A program made the translations under genes and the position numbers. A stretch of 64,000 bases of DNA, taken from the NCBI RefSeq assembly GCF_001426245.1, contig NZ_LMCM01000001.1:560625-624624 (forward strand). Direction: 5' to 3'. This document shows, piece after piece, positions 19,779 through 27,925 of the stretch (position 1 is its first letter; each line of letters opens with the position of its first letter). A model generated the notes under the pieces. The model saw only the letters and a list, made by a program, of their open reading frames with translations, had not been told where the DNA came from and did no database searches. Source of the DNA: Phycicoccus sp. Root101. GTDB lineage: Bacteria > Actinomycetota > Actinomycetes > Actinomycetales > Dermatophilaceae.

Positions 19779-20003
19779 CTACTTGCTCTCGGCCACGGCC
19801 TTCTTGCCGTAGCGGGCCTCGAAGCGGGCCACGCGACCACCGGTGTCGAGGATCTTCTGCTTGCCCGTGTAGAACGGGTGGCACTGCGAGCACACCTCGG
19901 CGCGGATCTGGCCGGAGGTGGCGGTGCTCTTGGTCGTGAACGTGCTGCCACAGGTGCAGGTCACCGTGGTGTCGACGTACTCGGGGTGGATGTCCTTCTT
20001 CAC
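19779..20003 (-). CDS. rpmE: 50S ribosomal protein bL31, zinc-binding type
   Basis: Large-subunit protein at the subunit interface, 74 residues. It has the zinc-ribbon cysteines of the C+ form: VTCTCGSTF and then EVCSQCHPFYTGKQKI. The C-terminal KILDTGGRVARFEARYGKK is standard. The GTG start at 20003 is set by AAGGAG 6 nt upstream. The zinc-replete form is usually paired elsewhere with a Zur-controlled C- paralog; none is in this window. First gene of the rpmE-prfA-prmC series, closed by a strong hairpin. Confidence 0.97.
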   Translation of the reverse strand: MKKDIHPEYVDTTVTCTCGSTFTTKSTATSGQIRAEVCSQCHPFYTGKQKILDTGGRVARFEARYGKKAVAESK

Positions 20004-20104
20004 TTCGCGCTCCTTGAGTCATGAGACCGGGTCGGCCGGGCGGAGTGCCCTGGCTGCCGTGAACCGGTCAGCGGTCAAGTGTGCCAGACAGCGGCGCACA
20101 TCTC

Positions 20105-22276
20105 CTAAACGGCAGAGGCCTGCTGCTCATTCCCCGAGGCAGGTCCGGGAGGGGTCACGGTGACGGGGACCGAAGCAGGCGCGGAGACCGGCGCCGGCGG
20201 GGCCATCCGGCGGGGCGGGGCGGGCTTGCCCAGCAGCGGGAGGGTGATGGTCATCGTCGTCCCCACCCCCTCGGTCGACTCGAAGCCCAGTGTGCCCGCG
20301 TGCCCCTCGACGATCGCCCGGACGATGGCCAGCCCGAGACCGGTCCCGGGGATCGCCTGGGCGTTGGCGTTCGAGGCCCGGAAGAAGCGGTCGAACAGCC
20401 GGGCCTGGTCCTTGGCCGGGATGCCGATGCCCGTGTCGGCCACGCTGATCTGCACCTCCCTGCCCACGGCCCGGGTGGTGATGGTGGCGACGCCACCGGC
20501 GGGCGTGAACTTCACCGCGTTGGAGCCGAGGTTGATCAGGGCGCGCTCGAGCTGGATGCGGTCGACGTGCACCTCGAGGCAGGGGTCGACGTCGTCGACG
20601 ACGAGGCGCACCGACCCGCGGGCCGCGACCGGCTGCAGCATCTCGGTGACCCCCCGGACCACGTCGCTGACGAGCACGTCCTCGGGGTCGGACTCCAGGC
20701 CCGAGGCCTCGATCTTGTTCAGGACCAGCAGGTCCTCGATCAGCCCGCGCAGGCGGGACGCGTTGCGGCCGATGACCCGCAGGGCCGACTGCTGGGAGGG
20801 CTCGAGGCCGCCGTAGTCACCGTCCTCGAGCAGCTCGAGGTACCCGCTGATGGACGTCAGGGGCGTCCTCAGCTCGTGGCTCACGGTGGCCATGAAGTCG
20901 GTCTTCTGGCGGTCGAGCTCGGTGAGCCGGCGGACCTGCTCGAGCTGCATCTCGTTGAGGCGCAGCTGGGCGATCGTCTGGGCCAGGTAGCCGGCGCACT
21001 GCTGGACGGCCTGGATCTCGAAGCGCCGCCAGCGCCGGTAGATGTCCACCGTCATCAGGGCCAGTACACCGAGCCCGCGCTCTCCCACGCCGACCGGCAC
21101 CATGACGAGGGAGCGGGCCCCGGTCGCCCGGTGGAACGCCGCCGCCCGTTCGTCGCGGGCGACCTCGGGGTCGAGCAGGTCGCGGATGACGAAGACCGAC
21201 CCCTCGCGGCGCAGCTCGCGGTTCACGTCGGGGACGCTGCCGGCCAGGGACGGCGGCAGGGGCGGCAGTGGCGGCAGGTCGTCGCGGTGCCACTGGACCC
21301 GTTCGTCGACCCCGCCCTCGCCGTCGCCCAGGGTGTAGAGGAGCACCCGGTCGGCGCGCATCTCGGTGCCCAGGTGGGAGCAGACCAGTCGCAGCACCTC
21401 CTCGATGTCCTCGGCGCTGCGGACCATCTGGGCGACGTCCAGCACCAGCTCGTGCATGCGCAGGACCTGGGCCTGCTCCTCCAGCAGCGCCCGGTTGGTC
21501 GTCGTCAGGTCGTTGAAGTCGTCGGCGAGCGCCCGGATCTCGGCCGCCCCGGCCCTGCCGTCGGCCATGGCGAGCACATCACCGGCGCGCTGGCGGCCGA
21601 CCACACCGCGCAGCCGGACGATGGGACGCGACAGCGAACCCTCGATCGTGCGCCACATCAGGTACGCCCCCACCACCGACAGCACGGTGAGCAGCAGCAT
21701 GAGGGCGAGCAGGCGGTTGAACGCGCCGGCGATGCGTTCGCGCGTCTGCGCACGCTGGTCGCCGAGCTGGGACTGGAGGGTGGCCGACACGGCGCGGAAC
21801 GCGTCGAACCGCTGGTCCGCACCCGCCAGGAGCGCGGTCCTCGCGGCGGCGTCGGTTCCCGTCGCGGGCTGGTCGATCCAGTCGAACCAGGCCTGGGCGG
21901 CCGTCTCCTGGTCGCGGCTCAGCTGGAGGTACCGCGTGCGGTCGCTGCGTGGGAGCACGTCGCGGGACAGGGCCGCCTGCTGGCGGTCGACGAGCTGCTC
22001 GATCGTGGTGAGGGCGGCACGGACCTCGGCGGCCTCGTCGTTCGAGGTCCCAGCCACCTGCCGGATCCACGCCGTGTTGGCGTCCGTCATCGTCTGGCGC
22101 ACGGCGTTCGTCGCATCGATGGCCGGCGACAACGCCTGGCTGGAGCGCGCCGTGTCCAGCGAGTTGGAGCGCACGGTCAGCAGGGCGGCGCCGGCGACGA
22201 CGGGGACGATGCAGAGCATGGTGATGACGAGGAGGCGCAGCTGGGCCGAGACCGACCACTGCGCCGGACGGCTCAA
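20105..22276 (-). CDS. Membrane sensor histidine kinase (HAMP-GAF-HisKA-HATPase)
   Basis: Sensor kinase of about 723 residues. An N-terminal membrane helix (LLVITMLCIVPVVAGAALLT) and a second one (LLALMLLLTVLSVVGAYLMW) flank an extracytoplasmic helical region of about 170 residues. Then come a HAMP-like segment, a GAF domain (about residues 280-430), the phosphoacceptor SHELRTPLTSISGYLELLED (His467), N-box LGSNAVKFTP, DTGIGIPAKDQARLFDRFFR and GTGLGLAIVRAIVEGHAG. A Pro/Ala-rich tail of ~40 residues ends the protein. The start is probably the TTG at 22276, overlapping the glycosyltransferase stop (TTGA); no ATG or GTG is better placed. Last gene of a four-gene operon that also encodes a CheY-like regulator, its likely partner. 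Confidence 0.88.
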   Translation of the reverse strand: MSRPAQWSVSAQLRLLVITMLCIVPVVAGAALLTVRSNSLDTARSSQALSPAIDATNAVRQTMTDANTAWIRQVAGTSNDEAAEVRAALTTIEQLVDRQQAALSRDVLPRSDRTRYLQLSRDQETAAQAWFDWIDQPATGTDAAARTALLAGADQRFDAFRAVSATLQSQLGDQRAQTRERIAGAFNRLLALMLLLTVLSVVGAYLMWRTIEGSLSRPIVRLRGVVGRQRAGDVLAMADGRAGAAEIRALADDFNDLTTTNRALLEEQAQVLRMHELVLDVAQMVRSAEDIEEVLRLVCSHLGTEMRADRVLLYTLGDGEGGVDERVQWHRDDLPPLPPLPPSLAGSVPDVNRELRREGSVFVIRDLLDPEVARDERAAAFHRATGARSLVMVPVGVGERGLGVLALMTVDIYRRWRRFEIQAVQQCAGYLAQTIAQLRLNEMQLEQVRRLTELDRQKTDFMATVSHELRTPLTSISGYLELLEDGDYGGLEPSQQSALRVIGRNASRLRGLIEDLLVLNKIEASGLESDPEDVLVSDVVRGVTEMLQPVAARGSVRLVVDDVDPCLEVHVDRIQLERALINLGSNAVKFTPAGGVATITTRAVGREVQISVADTGIGIPAKDQARLFDRFFRASNANAQAIPGTGLGLAIVRAIVEGHAGTLGFESTEGVGTTMTITLPLLGKPAPPRRMAPPAPVSAPASVPVTVTPPGPASGNEQQASAV

Positions 22277-23715
22277 GGCTGGACCTCGTCGAAGCCGGTC
22301 CGCGTCATGACGCCCCACACCTGCTTCTTCCCGCGCAGGCTCGCCCACCAACCCGACAGGCGCCAGAAGACCGTGAGCTGCCGGTACCCGAAGTTCTCCA
22401 GGACCGCCGCTGCCAACGTGGTGACCAGGTCGCGCCAGCGGGTGTAGCGGTGGAAGGCCCACTCCTCGACCGACATCGCGGCCAGGGTGACGAGGATCGC
22501 GAGGCCGTAGGCGAGGAGCATGAACAGGATCGCGTAGGGGACGTTGACGATCCCCAGCGCCAGTCCGAGGACGACGACGATGATCCCGAAGGCCTCGAGC
22601 AGCGGGGCGAACAGCTCGAACAACCAGTAGTACGGCAGGGCGAGGGCGCCGAGGCGTCCGTAGCGACGGCGGAACATCATCCCGCGGTAGGCCCAGAGGG
22701 TCTCCCACAGGCCCCGGTGCCATCGCCGCCGCTGCCGACCCAGCACCGCGAAGCTCGACGGCACCTCGGTCCAGCAGACCGGCTCCGGGACGAACTCGAC
22801 GCGGTAGTCCCGCTTCGTGTCGATCATGTGGCGGTGGATGTGCAGCATCAGCTCGAAGTCCTCGCCGATGCTGTCGGGGTCCAGTCCCCCGACCTCGACG
22901 ACGACGTCGCGCCGGAACATGCCGAACGCGCCGCTGATGAGGATGAGCATCCCCAGGCGCGACCAGCCCGTGCGCCCGATGAGGAACGCCCGCAGGTACT
23001 CCACGACCTGGATCCGGGCCAGCCACGGCTTGGGCATGGCCAGCCGCACGAGACGGCCGGACACGACCCGGCTGCCGTTGACCGCGCGGATGGTGCCACC
23101 CGTGGCGACCATGCGGGTGGGGTCGTCGGTGAAGGGCTTGCTGACACGCAGGAGGGCGTCGGGCTCCAGGATCGAGTCGGCGTCGATGACGGCCACCAGC
23201 GGCTCGATCGCCGCGTTGATGCCGGCGTTGATGGCCTCGGACCGCCCCGAGTTCGTCTTGCGCACGACCACGAGCCGCGTGTGCCCGTCCCGGGGCACGT
23301 GCACCTCGGTGATCTGGGCCCGCAGTGGGATGTCGCGCGGGACCTCACGGGGGATCTCCACGAGGTCGAAGGCCTCGCGCAGCAGCGGGAAGGTGTTGTC
23401 GGTGCTGCCGTCGTCGACGATGACGACCTCGTGGCGCGGGTAGCGCAGGGAGAGCATCGCCTTGGTCGACGTCACGACGCCGACCTCCTCGTTGTAGGTC
23501 GGGACGATGACCGAGACCCCGAGGGCGAGCTCACCACCGAGGGTGTCCACCGAGGCGTCGCGCATGCGCAGGTACCGGCGGAACTGCAGGGCCGCCGTGC
23601 CGATGAGCACGAGGAAGGACAGGTTGATCAGCGTGAAGTAGACGAGGATCGGGATGGCGGTGACGTCGTAGAGCCACTGCACGACCGACCGGAGGCCGTC
23701 GAGGAACCCGTTCAC
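22273..23715 (-). CDS. Membrane GT2 glycosyltransferase, processive type
   Basis: Polytopic glycosyltransferase of 480 residues, of the GT2 class that makes exported polysaccharides such as cellulose, hyaluronan or poly-GlcNAc. It has N-terminal helices (about residues 18-42), SVIVPTYNEEVGV, the UDP-sugar Asp residues IVDDGSTDNTF (101-102) and VAVIDADSILEPDALLR (178-180), the catalytic base region GEDFELM (285-286), and the QxxRW acceptor motif RQRRRWHRGLW (328-332). Several C-terminal membrane helices follow. No PilZ domain is present. It overlaps both neighbours by 4 nt. The product is unknown; processivity is inferred from QxxRW. Confidence 0.87.
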   Translation of the reverse strand: MNGFLDGLRSVVQWLYDVTAIPILVYFTLINLSFLVLIGTAALQFRRYLRMRDASVDTLGGELALGVSVIVPTYNEEVGVVTSTKAMLSLRYPRHEVVIVDDGSTDNTFPLLREAFDLVEIPREVPRDIPLRAQITEVHVPRDGHTRLVVVRKTNSGRSEAINAGINAAIEPLVAVIDADSILEPDALLRVSKPFTDDPTRMVATGGTIRAVNGSRVVSGRLVRLAMPKPWLARIQVVEYLRAFLIGRTGWSRLGMLILISGAFGMFRRDVVVEVGGLDPDSIGEDFELMLHIHRHMIDTKRDYRVEFVPEPVCWTEVPSSFAVLGRQRRRWHRGLWETLWAYRGMMFRRRYGRLGALALPYYWLFELFAPLLEAFGIIVVVLGLALGIVNVPYAILFMLLAYGLAILVTLAAMSVEEWAFHRYTRWRDLVTTLAAAVLENFGYRQLTVFWRLSGWWASLRGKKQVWGVMTRTGFDEVQP

Positions 23716-24755
23716 GAACGGCCCGCCTTGAGCCCCGCGAGGACGAGGGCGGTGCCGGCAGCAGGCTCGGCACGACGGGCCTCGAGGGTCTCCATGCCGG
23801 GCGCCCCGAGCTCGACGAGGGCGTGCGCCGCGAGCTCGGCCAGCCGGGTGTCGGTGTCGTCCAGCAGGCCCACGAGGGTGGGCAGGGCGTTGGCGGCGCC
23901 GATCCGACCGAGGGCGCGGACGCAGGCCCGGCGCAGGTCGGTGGCGACACCGACGGCCGTGTGCCGCGCGAGCAGATCGACCTCGGAGTCACGGCCGATC
24001 AGCCCGAGGGCCTCGGCCGACTCGACGCGCACGGTCAGGTCGGGGTCGGAACCGACGAGCTCCCGCAGCTCGGGGAGGGCCTGGACGAAGGTACCGACGC
24101 CCGCGACGTGGGCCGCGACCATCCGGGTGCGCGGCGCGGGGTTCCGCATGGCGGCCCGCAGCACGGGGACGATCTCCACCCCCATCTCGAGCAGCGCATC
24201 GGCGGCGAGGCCGGCGGGGATGCCCTCACCCACCCCCACGGACCGCAGCAGGGGCGCGGCGAGCCACGGGTCGGCGAGGTAGGACGCGGCATACGCGGCA
24301 CTGGCGCGCACCTCGGACGCCTCGTCCTCGAGCGCCTCGGAGATCAGGGGGGTGGAGTCGGCGACGCGCGCGAGGCCGAGCAGCTGCACGGCGTGGGCGC
24401 GGCGGACCGGCGAGCGGTGCGAGGCGTCGGCCTTGGCGCGCTCGAGCGCGCCGTGGTCCTCGAGGACGGCGACGAGCTGGGTGGCCGGTTCGCCGCGGAC
24501 CTTGGCCAGGAGGCGGACGGCCGCCTCGTCGATGGCGTCCGCGGTCTCACCACGAGCGCCGCGCAGCACGGCGAGGCCCTCGGGCTCACCCGCGGCGAGC
24601 TCGATGAGCGCTCCACGGACGGGCGACAGGGCGATGGCCGTACGGTTCTCCCGCGTCAGCCGCACCACCTTCGAGACGATGACGCTGAGCGCGAGCCCCA
24701 CGCAGGCGACGAGGACCAGGAACTCGATGCCGAGGAGGAGCTGGCGGGTGGTCAC
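23712..24755 (-). CDS. Membrane-anchored HEAT-repeat protein
   Basis: Protein of 347 residues with one N-terminal membrane helix (about residues 6-27, LLLGIEFLVLVACVGLALSV) and a cytoplasmic array of HEAT-like alpha-helical repeats from about residue 40 to 340. Examples are VRRAHAVQLLGLARVADSTP, VRASAAYAASYLADPWLAAP, VRVESAEALGLIGRDSEVDL and LRRACVRALGRIGAANALPT. Such solenoids are protein-binding scaffolds and have no enzymatic motif. Sitting between a response regulator and a membrane glycosyltransferase, with 4-nt overlaps on both sides, it may bridge the two. That role is inference from context. Confidence 0.8.
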   Translation of the reverse strand: MTTRQLLLGIEFLVLVACVGLALSVIVSKVVRLTRENRTAIALSPVRGALIELAAGEPEGLAVLRGARGETADAIDEAAVRLLAKVRGEPATQLVAVLEDHGALERAKADASHRSPVRRAHAVQLLGLARVADSTPLISEALEDEASEVRASAAYAASYLADPWLAAPLLRSVGVGEGIPAGLAADALLEMGVEIVPVLRAAMRNPAPRTRMVAAHVAGVGTFVQALPELRELVGSDPDLTVRVESAEALGLIGRDSEVDLLARHTAVGVATDLRRACVRALGRIGAANALPTLVGLLDDTDTRLAELAAHALVELGAPGMETLEARRAEPAAGTALVLAGLKAGRS

Positions 24756-25138
24756 CGCGCTCGGGAGAGCATGCCGTTCACCCGGTGCAGGAGCTCCCGT
24801 GGGCTGAACGGCTTGATCACGTAGTCGTCCGCACCCACCGCGAAGCCGGTGTCGACGTCGCTGTCGCGCGACTTCGCACTGAGCAGCAGGACCGGCACCG
24901 CGCCGTTCTCGCTGTCGCGGATCTTGCGCAGGACGTCGATGCCGGACAGGCCGGGCATCATGACGTCGAGGATGACGAGCGCCGGGCGCTGTGCCTGGAA
25001 CGACTCCCAGGCAGCCAGTCCGTCACCCACGGCCTCGACGGCGTACCCCGACTGCGTGAGCTTGAACTCCACGAGGTCACGGATGTCCGGGTCGTCGTCA
25101 GCAATGAGTACACGGGCCCCATCGGGCATTGCCGCCAC
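24752..25138 (-). CDS. Single-domain response regulator (CheY-like)
   Basis: Receiver domain without an output domain, 128 residues. Acidic pocket ADDDPDIRDL (Asp14-16), phosphoacceptor Asp58 in VILDVMMPGLSG, Ser/Thr switch LLLSAKS, and Lys109 in YVIKPFSPREL. It must therefore act by protein contact, for example on the HEAT protein or glycosyltransferase, rather than on DNA. The start is taken as the GTG at 25138 because AAAGGA lies 6 nt upstream; an ATG three codons in and another six codons upstream are alternatives. First gene of the operon with the HEAT, glycosyltransferase and kinase genes. Confidence 0.87.
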   Translation of the reverse strand: MAAMPDGARVLIADDDPDIRDLVEFKLTQSGYAVEAVGDGLAAWESFQAQRPALVILDVMMPGLSGIDVLRKIRDSENGAVPVLLLSAKSRDSDVDTGFAVGADDYVIKPFSPRELLHRVNGMLSRAR

Positions 25139-25356
25139 GGCTAGTCCTTTCGCCATTCCTGGATCACTACGTTGCATTACATCAAATGTATGGGGTGCGG
25201 ACCCCAACAGCTCGCGTCGGCGGGCATCCATGGGCCTGCCATGGCAAATACGGCCGAACGGCTTACTCGGCGCCTCCATCAACCAGGGAAATCGCCGGGT
25301 ACGCGGAATGAATGAGGGGCCCTTCGTGACCCGTGACGCGCTCCACCGGCGACGAC
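25139..25356. other. Intergenic region upstream of the response-regulator operon
   Basis: About 218 bp between the response regulator start and the rho terminator. It contains a locally AT-rich stretch around 25170-25192 (GCATTACATCAAATGTATGG), unusual for this genome and the likely promoter region. A small hairpin follows: TGGGGT-GCGG-ACCCCA at 25190-25205. No convincing gene is seen. Confidence 0.5.
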
Positions 25357-25387
25357 GGAGCCCGGCACCACCTCGGTGCCGGGCTCC
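25357..25387 (-). terminator. Hairpin terminator after rho
   Basis: Perfect 13-bp stem GGAGCCCGGCACC (25357-25369) with 25375-25387, loop 25370-25374, starting 29 nt after the rho stop. No U-run follows. Confidence 0.75.
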
Positions 25388-25416
25388 ACACGCTGCGGCC
25401 CCAGGGGCCGTGACCG

Positions 25417-27666
25417 TCAGGCGTTCTCGTCGTCCTGCGGCTTGAGCGAGGAGTTCTGCTGGACCTGCATGAGGAACTCGACGTTGCTCTTGGTCTTCTT
25501 GAGCCGGTCGATGAGGAGCTCGATCCCCTGCTGCTGGTCGAGCGCTGCGAGCACCCGTCGCAGCTTCCACATGATCTTGAGCTCCTCCCCGGACAGGAGG
25601 ATCTCCTCCTTGCGGGTGCCGGAGTTGTTGATGTCGACCGCGGGGAAGATCCGGCGGTTGGCCAGCCCCCGGTCGAGCTTGAGCTCCATGTTGCCGGTGC
25701 CCTTGAACTCCTCGAAGATCACCTCGTCCATGCGCGACCCGGTCTCCACCAGCGCCGTCGCGAGGATCGTCAGCGAACCGCCGTCCTCGATGTTGCGGGC
25801 GGCGCCGAAGAACTTCTTCGGCGGGTACAGCGCGGCGCTGTCCACACCACCGGACAGGATGCGTCCGCTCGCCGGGGCCGCGAGGTTGTACGCGCGACCC
25901 AGCTTGGTGATGGAGTCGAGCAGCACGACCACGTCGTGGCCCATCTCGACCAACCGCTTGGCGCGCTCGATGGCCAGCTCGGCCACCGTGGTGTGGTCCT
26001 CCGCGGGACGGTCGAAGGTCGAGGAGATGACCTCACCCTTCACCGCGCGCTGCATGTCGGTGACCTCCTCGGGACGCTCGTCCACGAGGACGACCATGAG
26101 GTGGCACTCGGGGTTGTTCGTCGTGATGGCGTTGGCGATGGCCTGCATGACCATCGTCTTGCCGGCCTTGGCCGGGGCCACGATGAGACCGCGCTGGCCC
26201 TTGCCGATCGGGGCGACGAGGTCGATGACCCGCGTGGTGAGCAGGCCGGCCTCGGTCTCCAGGCGCAGGCGCTCCTGCGGGTACAGCGGCGTGAGCTTGC
26301 CGAACTCGACCCGCTTGCGGGCCTCGTCGGGGGTCATGCCGTTGACCGTGTCGAGGCGGACCAGCGCGTTGAACTTCTGGCGCTGGTTCTGCTGCTGCTC
26401 CTCGGTCTGCGCCTTCACCGCACCGGTGACGGCGTCGCCCTTGCGCATGCCGTTCTTCTTCACCGCGCCCAGCGGGACGTAGACGTCGTTGGACCCGGGC
26501 AGGTAGCCCGAGGTGCGCACGAAGGCGTAGTTCTCCAGGACGTCGAGGATGCCCGCGACGGGGATCAGGACGTCGTCCTCGGCCACCTGCGGCTCCGACT
26601 CGTAGTCGTTGCCGTAGGGGCGGTCGGTGCGGGTGCGCTTGTCACGGTTGCGGCTGCGGTTGCGGTTGCGGCGGCGCCCACGGCCCTCGCCGTCGTCGTC
26701 GCCGTACCCGCCCTGGTTCTGGCCGCCCTGAGCGCCTTGGTTCTGACCACCCTGGTTCTGGTCGCCCTGCTGCTGGGTGCGGGTGTTCTGCCGGTCACCC
26801 TGCTGCCGGTCACCCTGCTGCCGGTCACCCTGCTGCCGGTCACCCTGCTGGCGGTCGTCGCGGTCCTGCTGGCGCTCGCTCCGGTCCTGGCGGTCGTCGC
26901 GGTCCTGCTGGCGCTCGCCCCGGTCCTGGCGATCGGCACGGTCGGCACGGTCGGCACGGTCGGCACGGTCGGCCTGATCGGCCCGGTAGGCCTGGCGGTC
27001 GGCGCGGTCGGCGCGCTGCTGCTGGCGGTCCGTGCGCTCGGGCCGGTCCTCGCGGTCCTGCTGCCGGTCGGTCGCGGCCCGGTCGGAGCCGGCACGCTCG
27101 GCGCCGCTGCGCTCCGAGGCGGCACGGTCGGAGCCGGCACGGTCGGAGCCGGCACGGTCGGAGCCGGAACGCTCGGTCGCCTGCTCGGTCTGCGGGCGCT
27201 CGGCACGGCGCTCGGCCGCACGGGCAGAACGCTCCGAGCGCGCCTGCTGGCGTGCGGCGCGAGCCTGCTCCGCCTCGGCGCGCGGGGACTCAGTGCGCGG
27301 GGAATCGGCACCCAGGGAATCGCCCCCCGCGGCGTCGGCACGCGAGGAGTCGGCACGCTGCGCCTGACCCCGGGTGTCCTCACGGCGCGCGTCGGCCCGT
27401 GGGGCCTCGGTCACGGCGGCGGCGGCCGACGCGGTGTCCGCGGCCGGGCGCTCGGCACCGCTGTCGCGGCGCGGCGCGGTGCCACCGGACTGACGGTCCT
27501 TGATCGCGGCGACGAGGTCGCCCTTGCGCATCTTCGCGGTCCCGGCGATGCCCATGCTCGCGGCGAGGCCCTGGAGCTCCGCCACCTTCATGGTGCTCAG
27601 GGCACCGGAACGGCGCGGCTTCTCGTCCTGCGCGGGCGCAGTGCCGAGAGTGGTGGTGTCTGTCAC
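25417..27666 (-). CDS. rho: Transcription termination factor Rho with long repetitive N-terminal insert
   Basis: RNA-dependent ATPase helicase that ends transcription. The protein is about 749 residues, much longer than the 419-residue E. coli Rho. The extra sequence lies between the N-terminal SAP-like helix (STMKVAELQGLAASMGIAGT) and the RNA-binding OSB fold (VLIPVAGILDVLENYAFVRT). It is a highly charged, low-complexity region of Arg, Asp, Gln, Ser and Gly (SDRAG, RADRADR, QQGDR repeats), followed by a basic RGRRRNRNRSRNRDKR patch. The ATPase core is normal, with the P-loop APAKAGKT. Insert regions of this kind in actinobacterial Rho broaden RNA binding and can drive condensation in some species. 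GTG start at 27666 has GAAGGA 6 nt upstream. Confidence 0.96.
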   Translation of the reverse strand: MTDTTTLGTAPAQDEKPRRSGALSTMKVAELQGLAASMGIAGTAKMRKGDLVAAIKDRQSGGTAPRRDSGAERPAADTASAAAAVTEAPRADARREDTRGQAQRADSSRADAAGGDSLGADSPRTESPRAEAEQARAARQQARSERSARAAERRAERPQTEQATERSGSDRAGSDRAGSDRAASERSGAERAGSDRAATDRQQDREDRPERTDRQQQRADRADRQAYRADQADRADRADRADRADRQDRGERQQDRDDRQDRSERQQDRDDRQQGDRQQGDRQQGDRQQGDRQNTRTQQQGDQNQGGQNQGAQGGQNQGGYGDDDGEGRGRRRNRNRSRNRDKRTRTDRPYGNDYESEPQVAEDDVLIPVAGILDVLENYAFVRTSGYLPGSNDVYVPLGAVKKNGMRKGDAVTGAVKAQTEEQQQNQRQKFNALVRLDTVNGMTPDEARKRVEFGKLTPLYPQERLRLETEAGLLTTRVIDLVAPIGKGQRGLIVAPAKAGKTMVMQAIANAITTNNPECHLMVVLVDERPEEVTDMQRAVKGEVISSTFDRPAEDHTTVAELAIERAKRLVEMGHDVVVLLDSITKLGRAYNLAAPASGRILSGGVDSAALYPPKKFFGAARNIEDGGSLTILATALVETGSRMDEVIFEEFKGTGNMELKLDRGLANRRIFPAVDINNSGTRKEEILLSGEELKIMWKLRRVLAALDQQQGIELLIDRLKKTKSNVEFLMQVQQNSSLKPQDDENA
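26791..26850. repeat. 15-bp tandem repeat in rho, four exact copies
   Basis: CCGGTCACCCTGCTG repeated four times at 26791-26850. On the coding strand it encodes QQGDR repeats in the Rho insert. Confidence 0.95.
26851..26928. repeat. 39-bp tandem duplication in rho
   Basis: Two 39-bp copies (26851-26889 and 26890-26928) that differ at one base, encoding the repeated block QDRSERQQDRDDR and QDRGERQQDRDDR. Period is a multiple of three, so the frame is kept. Confidence 0.92.
26934..26969. repeat. 9-bp tandem repeat in rho, four copies
   Basis: CGGCACGGT repeated four times, encoding RADRADRAD-type sequence. A related 15-bp repeat GGCACGGTCGGAGCC occurs three times at 27121-27165 (GSDRA units). 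Confidence 0.92.
27121..27165. repeat. 15-bp tandem repeat in rho, three copies
   Basis: GGCACGGTCGGAGCC repeated exactly three times, encoding GSDRA units in the N-terminal insert of Rho. Confidence 0.92.
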
Positions 27667-27853
27667 GAAGGATCCTTCCCCCTCGTATGCGGCCGGGTTC
27701 AGATCCCGAGCCGGTGCTTGGGTCGGCAGTGGGCCGACCAGTGGAGCCACATGCAGCACGGTGAGGCCAAGGCAGCGAACGCTGCCGTCATGTGGAGGGT
27801 GCGACCCGAACGGTGGTCCGCGAAGAGGCGGCATCGGCGGCGGGTGCGTGCTC

Positions 27854-27859
27854 AATGTA
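27854..27859 (-). promoter_or_regulatory. Candidate -10 element of rho with a long leader
   Basis: TACATT on the minus strand, in a locally AT-rich patch (TGTTACATTGAGC). It would give a rho leader of about 180 nt with no recognised gene, which fits the autoregulated rho leaders of other bacteria. No strong -35 is visible. Confidence 0.4.
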
Positions 27860-27901
27860 ACACCGTTGGCCGGTCAGGAAGTCCAGCCTGTCCAGATTGT
27901 C

Positions 27902-27925
27902 GGTCAGGGTGCCAGGGCCCTGACC
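27902..27925 (-). terminator. Hairpin spanning the thrB stop codon
   Basis: GGTCAGGG (27902-27909) pairs with CCCTGACC (27918-27925). The stop codon of thrB lies in one arm. It could act as the terminator of hom-thrC-thrB, although no U-run follows. Confidence 0.4.

Noticed and set aside
22277-23026. Histidine kinase extended to 973 residues by an upstream start
   Set aside because: The extra residues lie wholly inside the glycosyltransferase gene in another frame and are Arg/Pro/Gly-rich with no domain. The 4-nt overlap start at 22276 fits the operon.
25129-25311. Small plus-strand frame in the rho/response-regulator gap
   Set aside because: No SD, no conserved features, and it runs through the probable promoter of the minus-strand operon.
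26777-26977. Long plus-strand frames antisense to rho (Arg/Ser/Cys-rich repeats)
   Set aside because: They are mirror frames of the repetitive rho insert; period-three repeats keep all frames open. No SD or plausible protein.
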